Below, in pieces: positions 1 through 6,692 of a DNA stretch of 9,079 bases. Source of the DNA: Chloroflexota bacterium (GTDB taxonomy: Bacteria > Chloroflexota > Anaerolineae > B4-G1); NCBI GenBank assembly GCA_011046405.1, contig DSAR01000499.1, positions 1-9,079 of the forward strand. The letters are read 5' to 3'. The translations under genes were made by a program, and so were the position numbers. How positions within the stretch are numbered: position 1 is the stretch's first letter; every line of letters starts with the position of its first letter. The notes under the pieces were generated by a model that worked only from the letters and a program-made list of their open reading frames with translations, was not told the origin of the DNA and did no database searches.

Positions 1-106
1 CATCTCAATAAACCGGGGCAAACTCGCTCGGGCCGGTCTCCTGACCGTGCCCGCTGTGGCTCGGTCGGGAGACCGGCCACAGCTCCCCAACTTATTGAGA
101 AGATAC
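1..106 (+). mobile_element. MITE copy 1 (first 4 bases outside window)
   Basis: This non-coding inverted-repeat element is cut by the window start. From base 1 to 106 it is identical to positions 5115-5220, so the full element should be 110 bp and begin with GTAT just outside the window. The right end is TTATTGAGAAGATAC (92-106), matching the ends of the other two copies. The core folds: 31-47 pairs with 62-78 (16 of 17 positions), and an alternative stem pairs 53-60 (GCTGTGGC) with 76-83 (GCCACAGC). The right flank TCTGCGCA (107-114) would be the predicted 8-bp target duplication, but the left flank is not visible. No protein is encoded, so movement would need a transposase supplied elsewhere. 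It ends 75 bp before the polA start. Confidence 0.85.
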
Positions 107-130
107 TCTGCGCATCTCTGTGAAACCCTC

Positions 131-149
131 AGTGACGCTCTGTGTCACT
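131..149 (+). promoter_or_regulatory. Small inverted repeat upstream of polA
   Basis: AGTGAC (131-136) and GTCACT (144-149) form a 6-bp stem with a 7-nt loop in the leader of polA, about 20 bases before the ribosome binding site. It could be an operator or a leader hairpin. No good -35/-10 pair is visible between the MITE end and the gene, so the polA promoter is not located here. Confidence 0.25.
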
Positions 150-181
150 TGTTTACTTAGCACTGAACAGGAAGGAGCCCC

Positions 182-2989
182 ATGCCACAAGACCAAGAAA
201 AAAAACTGGTGTTGATCGACGGCCACGCGCTGGCCTATCGCGCGTTCCACGCCCTGCCCGAGGACCTCAAAACCTCCGCCGGTGAACTGACCAACGCCGT
301 GTACGGCTTCACATCCATGCTGCTCAACGTCTTGCAAGAAGAGCATCCCACCCACGTCGCCGTCACCTTCGACAAAGGCCCCACCTTCCGTCACGAGATG
401 TACGACGAATACAAGGCCCATCGCGCCAAAATGCCCGACGAATTGCGCGCCCAGATGGACCGCGTGCGCGAGGTCGTCAAGACCCTCGACATCCCCATCT
501 ACGAGCAGGAAGGTTACGAGGCCGACGACCTGCTGGGGACCCTGGCCCGCCAGGCAGGGGAACAGGGCGCCGAGACCCTCATCGTCACCGGCGACATGGA
601 TCTCCTGCAATTGGTGGACGAGCACACCCGCGTCCTCACCTCTCGCTGGCGCTTCTCCGATACCGTCATCTACGACGTGGACGGTGTCAAGGATCGCTAC
701 GACGGCCTGACGCCGGAACAACTGGTCGATTACAAGGCCCTGATGGGCGACAAATCGGACAATATCCCCGGCGTGCGCGGCGTGGGAGAGAAAACGGCCA
801 CCAAGTTGCTCAAGAAATACGAGACGTTGGACAACATCTACGAGCACCTGGACGAGGTCACCGGACGCTTCCGCAACAAACTGGCCGAGGGAAAAGAACA
901 GGCCTTCCTCAGCCGCCGCCTGGCGACCATCGTGCGCGACGTCCCGGTCGAAATCGACCTGGACGCTTGCCGCGTGCGCACCTATGACCAGGGCGCGGTG
1001 CTAAATCTCTTTCAGGAATTGGAGTTCCGTTCCTTGATCGATCGTCTGCCCGGGCAAGAGGCTGCGGCTGCGCCGACGCCGCCCGGCGCGCCCCACCAGC
1101 TCAGCCTCTTCGGCGAACCGGCCAGCTCGCCGGACGCCAGGCCACCCCACCAGGCCCCGGGAGCCAACTACCAGATTGTCGCCGACCTGGACGCGCTCCG
1201 GCAACTGGCGGATCAATTGAAAGGCACGGCCGCCCTGACGGTCGACACCGAGACGACCGGGACCGATCCGATGCGGGCGGCGCTGGTCGGCATCGCCCTC
1301 ACCGACGGAGTCGAGCGAGGCTATTACGTGCCGGTCCTGGCGCCGGTCAATGACCCGCAACTGGATTTGCAGGCGGTGATCGACATCCTGGGGCCGCTGC
1401 TGGGCAATCCCGACCTGCCCAAGTACGGCCACAACATCAAGTACGACCTGACCATCCTGGAGCGGGCCGGCCTGCCGCTGCGCGGCATCGCCTTCGACAC
1501 CATGGTGGCCGAGTGGCTCATCACCCCCTCGTCCAAGAACCTGGGGCTCAAGAACCTGGCCTGGGCGCGGCTCCAGGAGCGGATGACGCCCATCACCGAC
1601 CTCATCGGCACGGGCCGCAACCAACTGACGATGGACCAGGTGGCCGTCGACCGAGCCGCGCCCTACGCCTGCGCCGACGTTGATATGACCCACCGGCTGG
1701 TCGCCATCCTGGCGGAGGAACTGAAGGAGAAGGAACTGTGGTCGCTGTTCCAGGAGGTCGAAGTCCCCCTGATCCCGGTCCTGGCCGCGATGGAGATGAC
1801 GGGGGTGCGGCTCGACGTCGATTACCTGGAAGAGATGGGACGAGGGCTGGAGGCCCGCTTGGTCGATTTAGTGCGCCGGATCCAAGAGATCGTGGGCTAC
1901 GAATTCAACGTCAACTCGACCCAGCAGCTATCCGACGCGCTCTTCGAGACGCTGGGCCTGCCGGCCCAGGGCGTCCGACGCACCAAGTCCGGCCACTACT
2001 CCACGGCCGCCAGTGTTCTCGAGCGGCTGGTCGATCACCACCCGATCATCAAGCAGATTCTGGAATATCGCAGCCTGGCCAAGCTCAAATCGACCTACGT
2101 GGACGCCCTGCCGCAGATGGTGCACCCCGAGACCGACCGCATCCACACCTCCTACAACCAGACCGGCACCGTCACCGGGCGGCTCAGTTCCAGCGATCCG
2201 AACCTGCAGAACATCCCCATCCGCACCGATATCGGGCGACAGGTACGGCGCGCCTTCGTCGCCGAGCCGGGCTGGAAACTGATCGGCGCCGATTACTCCC
2301 AGGTCGAGCTGCGCGTGATGGCCCACATCTCCGGCGACCCCGGCCTGTTGGACGCCTTCGCCCAGGGGGAGGACGTGCACGCCAGCACCGCCGCCGCCAT
2401 TATGGGTGTTCCGATTGAGCAGGTAACTCCCGATATGCGGCGGGTGGCCAAGGCGGTCAATTTTGGGCTTTCCTATGGGCAGACCGCCTATGGACTCTCC
2501 GGCGCCACCGATCTGACCCAGGCCGAGGCGGAGAATTTCATCACCACCTATTTCGAGCGCTTCCCCAGGGTACGCGAATACATCGACACCACCAAGGCCC
2601 GCGCCACCCGCCAGGGTTACGTCGAGACCCTCTCGGGACGGCGGCGCTACTTCCCCGAACTGCTGCCGGGCAGCAACGCCCCGCATCAGGTCCGGATGGC
2701 GGCCGAGCGGATGGCCATCAACGCCCCCATCCAGGGGACCGCCGCCGACATCATCAATATCGCCACCATCAACCTGCACCGGGCGCTGAAAACGCAGGGA
2801 CTCCAGGCCCGTATCATACTCCAGGTTCACGACGAATTGGTGGTCGAGACACCAAACGACGAGGTGAAAATCGTCGCGTCCCTGATCCGGGAGGTGATGG
2901 AGAGCGCGTTCGACCTCCGGGCGCCGCTCAAAGCCGAACTGAAAATCGGCGAAAATTGGGAAGAGATGGCCGACGTTGCCCAAATCTGA
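182..2989 (+). CDS. polA: DNA polymerase I with 5' nuclease and proofreading domains
   Basis: Replicative gap filling, RNA primer removal and repair synthesis in the cytoplasm. The 935-residue protein is full length for the family. The 5' nuclease domain occupies about residues 8-290, with metal-binding acids D13, D64, D115/D116, D138, D140, D190 and D193 and the helix-hairpin-helix GVRGVGEKTATKLL. The 3'-5' exonuclease (about 330-510) keeps all its motifs: DTET with D355 and E357, GHNIKYD with D422, and YACAD with D499, so proofreading should be active, unlike in Taq-type enzymes. The polymerase domain has motif A around D704 (ADYSQVELR), motif B R753-x3-K757 with F761 and Y765, and motif C QVHDE with D884. 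The start is supported by GGAAGGAG at 170-177, four bases before the ATG. A proline/alanine-rich linker lies at about 293-325. It is apparently monocistronic and ends in a hairpin that overlaps the stop codon. Confidence 0.98.
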   Translation: MPQDQEKKLVLIDGHALAYRAFHALPEDLKTSAGELTNAVYGFTSMLLNVLQEEHPTHVAVTFDKGPTFRHEMYDEYKAHRAKMPDELRAQMDRVREVVKTLDIPIYEQEGYEADDLLGTLARQAGEQGAETLIVTGDMDLLQLVDEHTRVLTSRWRFSDTVIYDVDGVKDRYDGLTPEQLVDYKALMGDKSDNIPGVRGVGEKTATKLLKKYETLDNIYEHLDEVTGRFRNKLAEGKEQAFLSRRLATIVRDVPVEIDLDACRVRTYDQGAVLNLFQELEFRSLIDRLPGQEAAAAPTPPGAPHQLSLFGEPASSPDARPPHQAPGANYQIVADLDALRQLADQLKGTAALTVDTETTGTDPMRAALVGIALTDGVERGYYVPVLAPVNDPQLDLQAVIDILGPLLGNPDLPKYGHNIKYDLTILERAGLPLRGIAFDTMVAEWLITPSSKNLGLKNLAWARLQERMTPITDLIGTGRNQLTMDQVAVDRAAPYACADVDMTHRLVAILAEELKEKELWSLFQEVEVPLIPVLAAMEMTGVRLDVDYLEEMGRGLEARLVDLVRRIQEIVGYEFNVNSTQQLSDALFETLGLPAQGVRRTKSGHYSTAASVLERLVDHHPIIKQILEYRSLAKLKSTYVDALPQMVHPETDRIHTSYNQTGTVTGRLSSSDPNLQNIPIRTDIGRQVRRAFVAEPGWKLIGADYSQVELRVMAHISGDPGLLDAFAQGEDVHASTAAAIMGVPIEQVTPDMRRVAKAVNFGLSYGQTAYGLSGATDLTQAEAENFITTYFERFPRVREYIDTTKARATRQGYVETLSGRRRYFPELLPGSNAPHQVRMAAERMAINAPIQGTAADIINIATINLHRALKTQGLQARIILQVHDELVVETPNDEVKIVASLIREVMESAFDLRAPLKAELKIGENWEEMADVAQI

Positions 2990-3010
2990 CCCCCTCGAGG
3001 GTCTATTTTG
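2988..3010 (+). terminator. Probable polA rho-independent terminator
   Basis: GACCC (2988-2992) pairs with GGGTC (2999-3003) around a six-base loop and is followed by TATTTTG. The stem begins inside the polA TGA. The stop codon of the convergent gene (TAG on the minus strand, 3003-3005) lies at the stem/T-tract boundary, so the two genes converge with no spacer. The stem is short, so efficiency is uncertain. Confidence 0.5.
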
Positions 3011-4373
3011 TTGCACAAGCCGCCCTGGACACCCGCCCGGCAAAGACCGTGTGACGCTCGCCCTCGATGGCAAATTGCTCGATCTCGGCGAGCCCGGGGA
3101 AGTGGCCGACGTACTCCTCTAACGTGCGAAACACGACGTGGCCCAGTTTGCTCTGCCGTCCCTTGGCCTGGTGTGTGTTTTCACAGAGCAGCACGAATCC
3201 CCCCGGACGCAAGACCCGGTGGAGTTCATCGATCACTGGCGATAGCAAGCGTTCGGGCACGTGTTGCAGCACCTGACACACCCAGAGTAGATCGAACGTC
3301 CCATCCGCGAACGGCAGCGGCCCGCTCGGCAGAATTTGCGTCAGCGTTATCCCCTGCAAATCGGACGCCAACCGCAACAGGCGGGAGGAGACGTCGACGG
3401 CGGCCACGCGAAATCCCCGTTCACGCAGCCTCCCGGCAAAACGCCCGGCCCCACACCCGAAGTCCAACAAAGCGGCGACTTCCGCGCTCCCTCCGACCCT
3501 GATCCGATCGAGCACGTAGGGAGCAAGCCGCTCCCACATAACCTGCGTCTCCCGCTCGAAGCGCTCCTCGTCCCAGCGGATGTGTCCCACAGCCCGGGCA
3601 CCCATCCGTTCCGCCCGCCCGTCCCACAGGTCGACCAAGCCCCACGAGGCAATGGGCACCCGCGCCGGGTACAGCCCCCTGACGGCCTCCAGGAGCCGGC
3701 TAACCCGGTCGGCCCAGGTGTGGTGCCGCCACGTGTGATCCCCGGCCGCGTCCCTCATGCGCGCTCGCTCGCCCTCGTCGGCAAGCAAGCGGCGGGCGAC
3801 CGCCACACAGGCCTCGGGATCATCGAAACACGCCACGGCTTCGGCGGAATAGTGATCGACCAGCCCGGGGTAGGCCTCCACGAGCACGCACGCGCCCGCG
3901 CTACAGGAGTTGAACAGTCGGTTGCTGGTATAGTGGGGTGTGACCGCACTGTTGGAGACCGATATGACAATCCGGGCCCGGCGATTGACCACGGCCGCCT
4001 CTTCTCCCCAGGTGGCCGGGTGCGCCTGCAGGCCCGAGCCGTTCCACCCGGCGCCGAACACGTGCACGTCGAAGTGCCGACCCAGCGTCTCGAGCACAGC
4101 CCGCCGGTTACCCCGGGCCCCGCCGTTCCCCAGGAAGCGGATACCGGTGTTGAGGGCCAGGGGCTTGTTCCACGGCTGACCGGGATCGCCGACAGCGATC
4201 AGCGTGGCCCCGGCCTCGGCACACAGCGCCGCGAGCTTCCGGTCGATCTCCGGGCGGCTGCCGTGGCTGACGACGAAAACCTGGGCCGGCCGGCTGACCC
4301 TCTGCCAGGCAAGGCTGTGCAAAGCGTTCCCCAATCGCTGCCCACCCCGGTCGCGCACGGGGATGATCACCAC
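3003..4373 (-). CDS. Chimeric GT2 N-terminus / CgeB-type glycosyltransferase / SAM methyltransferase
   Basis: Three unequal parts can be read. Residues 1-79 look like the start of a GT2 (GT-A) glycosyltransferase: VIIPVRDRGG opens it and the typical NTGIR closes it, but the DxD segment that should follow is absent. Residues 80-230 resemble the C-terminal half of CgeB/PF13524-type GT-B enzymes: FLGNGG, then HVFGAGW, then TSNRLFNSCSAGACVL. Residues 265-440 are a class I SAM-dependent methyltransferase with motif I LLDFGCGAGRF (302-312), acidic D327, and a RPGGF post-motif (389-393). Such proteins usually modify surface glycans. The start is a GTG with only weak Shine-Dalgarno support (AAGGGAGG about 20 bases upstream). 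The frame stays open upstream to the IS end, so the true 5' end may be lost. The glycosyltransferase part is probably non-functional; the methyltransferase could still fold. Confidence 0.75.
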   Translation of the reverse strand: MVIIPVRDRGGQRLGNALHSLAWQRVSRPAQVFVVSHGSRPEIDRKLAALCAEAGATLIAVGDPGQPWNKPLALNTGIRFLGNGGARGNRRAVLETLGRHFDVHVFGAGWNGSGLQAHPATWGEEAAVVNRRARIVISVSNSAVTPHYTSNRLFNSCSAGACVLVEAYPGLVDHYSAEAVACFDDPEACVAVARRLLADEGERARMRDAAGDHTWRHHTWADRVSRLLEAVRGLYPARVPIASWGLVDLWDGRAERMGARAVGHIRWDEERFERETQVMWERLAPYVLDRIRVGGSAEVAALLDFGCGAGRFAGRLRERGFRVAAVDVSSRLLRLASDLQGITLTQILPSGPLPFADGTFDLLWVCQVLQHVPERLLSPVIDELHRVLRPGGFVLLCENTHQAKGRQSKLGHVVFRTLEEYVGHFPGLAEIEQFAIEGERHTVFAGRVSRAACATK

Positions 4374-4388
4374 CAGCGGCGCCCGCCC

Positions 4389-4462
4389 ATTCCCTCCCTT
4401 CTGGACAGGGGCCCGAGCAGTCGCCCCGCTCGGGGCGCGTCCAATCCCTCCCCCCTCGGGGG
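4389..4462. repeat. GC-rich hairpin repeats left of the IS
   Basis: Two similar stretches, attccctcc at 4389-4397 and aatccctcc at 4443-4451, lie 54 bp apart, and each is followed by an imperfect GC hairpin (CCCT...AGGG near 4397-4410; CCCCCCTCGGGGG at 4450-4462). Another self-complementary stretch, CGCCCCGCTCGGGGCG, lies between them at 4422-4437. They resemble the hairpins right of the IS and appear to be the other side of the same array. They overlap the possible start of the minus-strand glycosyltransferase chimera. Confidence 0.4.
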
Positions 4463-4469
4463 TTTACTA

Positions 4470-5856
4470 TTACCCACAAGTGGTTTGTTGAGTGGATTTG
4501 TGAAGGAGGAGCCAGGTGGCGGAGATGTCATTTAGCCGCTGCCAACCACGCCAGATGACGGTTACGTCAGGCTCACCGTCTCGCTTTCGTCCAAGGAAGC
4601 CACCGAGTTGAGCAATCCAACGAACCGCTTGGCGCACAGTGGGTATCTCCTGGGGCAATACAGTGCTTCGGTGAATCGTCGCATAGAGGGCCTGCCATTC
4701 GTATTGAGTCAAGATGGTGATACAAGGAGCATTTGGATAATGGCGATTGATATGAGTCAGCCAATACAAGCGCCAAGCAATAACGCTAGACAGCGTCAAG
4801 TAACGTTTGAGGCGTTCGGCTGTTTGCAGGCGGCAATCCTCGACTTTGCATTCCGATTTGAGGACTTTGAAGTAGACTTCAATACGCCATCGACAGCGAT
4901 ACCACTTGACACGTTCCACGGCGTCTTCAAAGGAATAGACGGGGACATTGGTCAAGAGCAGCCATTCCAATGGCGTAACATCGGCTGGTGGATCCACTTC
5001 TTGGGTCAAGAAAACGTACACGGTGACTGCTGGCAAGGGATCTTTCTCGAGCGACTTGGGCCGCCACGGCGGTTTGAGAGTCACCGAGCAAAACCGAACA
5101 GAGACGATAGGTATCATCTCAATAAACCGGGGCAAACTCGCTCGGGCCGGTCTCCTGACCGTGCCCGCTGTGGCTCGGTCGGGAGACCGGCCACAGCTCC
5201 CCAACTTATTGAGAAGATACGACGATAGCTTCCCGTTTCGGCTCATTGTTCTTGGCTGGCACCTCCACACCTTCAGGCGTCAACTCAACGGTTTTCTCCA
5301 GGCCTTTCAGCCACTTGCAACTTTCTTTCTCCTCAATTGGCCGATTTTTCTTCTCGGTTTGAGTCAATTCCGATGCATCCTCTGCCCGTGCCCATATCTC
5401 TTGCGTGAGTACGCCCAGAGGCAAACCCGCAGGTGTCAGAATCAACGTGGGGTGCATGAGCAATCCAGACAAGTTCTGCTCTTCAGTGCCAATCGGCCCC
5501 AGACCTTCTGTCTGTGTATGACTGGTATAGTTGAGATACGACGTGTCCTGTACAGCCAAAACCAAAGGAGACGCTTTCATTCGCTCTTGAGTCTGCTGTT
5601 GACGTGGCTCCAGTATCTTGTCCAGCACGACTTTGTCGTTGTCAAACAAGCGATCACTCGCCTTGGTTGTTGCCCAATCTTCACACGCTTGGTTGATTGG
5701 CGCTGTTGGCTGCATCGTCAGTTTGATTGCTGTGCGAATCAAACGCCTATTAAGACGCTTGTCTCCCAACTCGACGTCGCTGAACTCTTCTTCACACCAG
5801 CTTGTTGCATCTTCAACATCAATCAATGTCGCCAGGGCTTGTGTATCATCGAGCAT
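4470..5856 (-). pseudogene. IS4-family transposase, interrupted by a MITE and missing its D2 segment
   Basis: The ATG at 5856 is preceded by GGAGGTGG and the TAA at 4470-4472 lies inside the left terminal repeat. The N-terminal part shows the Tn5-type DNA-binding region (FSDVELGDKRLNRRL, residues 25-39) and the first catalytic Asp in AVQDTSYLNY (D104). The C-terminal part has the IS4 signature Y-(2)-R-(3)-E-(6)-K in YRCRWRIEVYFKVLK, then LGGFLGRKRDG. A MITE at 5111-5220 with an 8-bp duplication interrupts codons after EAIV and brings in a stop (TAA, 5206-5208). Removing the MITE and one duplication restores a continuous frame (EAIV-SVRFCSV) of about 422 residues. Family members are about 450-480 residues and carry a second Asp in a DREADIYEL-like motif. 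Here sequence jumps from LEKTVELTPEG to VEVPAKNNEPKREA (about 5268-5280), so that segment seems deleted in frame. Confidence 0.9.
5111..5220 (+). mobile_element. MITE copy 2, inserted in the IS4 transposase
   Basis: A complete 110-bp element with ends GTATCATCTCAATAA and TTATTGAGAAGATAC (one mismatch as inverted repeats). It is flanked by a perfect 8-bp target duplication, GACGATAG, at 5103-5110 and 5221-5228. Bases 5115-5220 are identical to copy 1 at 1-106, indicating recent movement. The GC-rich core (5145-5197) is self-complementary and non-coding. It interrupts the transposase gene of an unrelated IS, so the two elements are nested, with the MITE the younger. Confidence 0.95.
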
Positions 5857-5895
5857 ATCCCACCTCCAGAAACTTATTATGATGACGAGATCTTC

Positions 5896-5923
5896 ATTTT
5901 ACCACATTTTCTTATCTGGTCAT
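5896..5923 (-). promoter_or_regulatory. Putative transposase promoter
   Basis: On the minus strand ATGACC (5923-5918) and TAAAAT (5901-5896) are separated by 16 bases. They lie just inside the right IS end and 40 bases before the transposase ATG. The hexamers nearly match those proposed for the GH3 gene (TTGACC, 16 bases, TAAAAT). Confidence 0.45.
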
Positions 5924-5960
5924 TGCTACTGACAGGCAGATAGATGTGGGTAATAGTAAA

Positions 5961-6152
5961 CCCCCGCGCGGGGGGGAGGCTCGCCGCCATTGAGCGCCGT
6001 TCCTTGAGCCGGTCCCGTCTCCCCCGCGCGGGGGAGGTTCGATGTTGCCCTGGTGGATATTGGTCAAGTCCTCGATCCTCCCTGTGCACGGGAGGCAGGT
6101 GTTGGGTAGTGGTACGGTTCTGCTTTCTGATATGCTCTCCTCGTGGGAGAAA
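5961..6152. repeat. Degenerate hairpin array, about 57-60 bp period
   Basis: Four GC-rich inverted repeats follow the IS: CCCCCGCGCGGGGG (5961-5974), the same 14-mer at 6021-6034, CCTCCCTGTGCACGGGAGG (6077-6095) and TCTCCTCGTGGGAGA (6136-6150). Their centres are 60, about 59 and 57 bp apart, and the first three are followed by GAGG or GGAGG. Spacing and palindromicity recall type I-E CRISPR repeats, but conservation falls off quickly, the intervening sequences are not clearly spacer-like, and no cas gene is near. It could be a decayed array or a family of intergenic hairpins. The IS right end abuts the first unit. Confidence 0.45.
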
Positions 6153-6166
6153 AGTTCGAGCAAAGC

Positions 6167-6263
6167 AGAAACCAGGTTTTTAGCTCACAAGTCGTTTTCA
6201 CGTCTCCTGAGTGTTCAAAAAGTGACGAGCCAATCGGTTTGAATGACAAAAAACCTGGTTTCT
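6167..6263. repeat. 97-bp element with 15-bp perfect inverted ends
   Basis: AGAAACCAGGTTTTT (6167-6181) is the exact reverse complement of AAAAACCTGGTTTCT (6249-6263). The 67 bases between are non-coding. No convincing target duplication is visible, so it may be an old MITE-like element or a large cruciform/terminator structure. It ends five bases after the TAA of the minus-strand Pvc16 remnant and could act as that gene's transcription end. Its ends are unrelated to the GTATCTTCTCAATAA family. Confidence 0.6.
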
Positions 6264-6268
6264 TTCGG

Positions 6269-6692
6269 TTACGGGCTCTCCAAGTCCCACACGTCGAGGG
6301 TGCGTTCCTGGATGGGCTTTCCTTCCGCCAGCAGGTGCTCGGATTCGATCCGGACGAACCGGGCGACGTAGGGCACCGAGATCTGGTACGCGTTGTTGCC
6401 GATCACCTCCCAGATACGAAACAGTTCCTCCGTCGTGAGTTGAGTCAAGCCAACTTCTACCGTCTCATCCGGGTGGAAGACGTCGGCCGTGCGCTTGTTC
6501 AACAGGCCGGCGGGGAAAATGGGCGTATCCTCCAGGATGCGCATCATCCAGCCAGCGATGGTGTGCTGGAGGGACGCTTCCTTACCCCAGGCCGTGAGTA
6601 AGAAGTGGATATCCAACGGCAGTTGGGTCTTGTAGCGTTGGCCGTTGGGATCGAGCCGCCCCTGGGGCGTGCGGTTGGTGTCGTTTGAGACT
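6269..6692 (-). pseudogene. Pvc16/DUF4255 remnant (contractile injection system), N-terminus lost
   Basis: The readable frame runs from about VSNDTNRTPQGRLDP through LPLDIHFLLTAWGKEASL, then GWMMRILEDTPIFPAGLLN, then TTEELFRIWEVIGNNAYQ and ends VPYVARFVRIESE...WDLESP before a TAA at 6269-6271. This pattern is that of the DUF4255/Pvc16 N-terminal family, a component of extracellular contractile injection systems (PVC, Afp-like) thought to act at the tube or cap end. Members are about 180-200 residues; here roughly the first 50-60, including the start codon, are missing and replaced by a regulator fragment in another frame. No other injection-system gene (sheath, tube, baseplate, AAA ATPase) is in the window. 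Family assignment is from remembered motifs. Confidence 0.75.

Larger units (their letters stand above)
4463..5960 (-). mobile_element. IS4-family (IS50/Tn5-like) insertion sequence, defective
   Basis: Perfect 15-bp terminal inverted repeats TTTACTATTACCCAC (4463-4477) and GTGGGTAATAGTAAA (5946-5960) bracket a single transposase gene. The left end TTTACTATTACCCACAAGTG resembles the IS50 outer end CTGACTCTTATACACAAGT from memory (shared ACT.TTA..CACAAGT), which supports the end assignment. The length is 1498 bp including a 110-bp MITE and its 8-bp target duplication, so about 1.38 kb originally. Base composition is clearly more AT-rich than the neighbours, suggesting transfer. A direct target duplication is not clean: GC palindromes flank both ends (about CCCCCTCGGGGG and CCCCCGCGCGGGGG). 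The element cannot be autonomous because its transposase is broken. Confidence 0.85.

Noticed and set aside
182..2989. Possible loss of proofreading in PolA, as in some thermophiles
   Set aside because: All three exonuclease motifs with their acidic residues (D355, E357, D422, D499) are present.
92..3073. Long open frames antisense to polA (for example 92-847, 1001-1693 and 1928-3073 on the minus strand)
   Set aside because: They mirror the GC-rich codon use of polA, show no family motif and have no ribosome binding site; polA is certain in this region.
4388..4390. ATG with good AAGGGAGG spacing upstream of the glycosyltransferase chimera
   Set aside because: It is one base out of frame with VIIPVRD and its frame encodes no recognised sequence; the in-frame GTG at 4373 was kept with low confidence.
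3336..4535. Long plus-strand frame opposite the glycosyltransferase/methyltransferase gene
   Set aside because: Proline-rich low-complexity translation with no recognisable motif, while the minus strand has clear family motifs; it also runs into the IS end.
5961..6152. A genuine functional CRISPR array
   Set aside because: Only two of the repeats are alike, the others diverge strongly, no leader or cas genes are visible; kept only as a degenerate hairpin array.
5944..6183. Short plus-strand frame starting in the IS right end (MWVIVNPR)
   Set aside because: A similar short peptide arises on the minus strand at the other IS end, because both frames run through the inverted repeat and the GC hairpins; it is a by-product of repeats.
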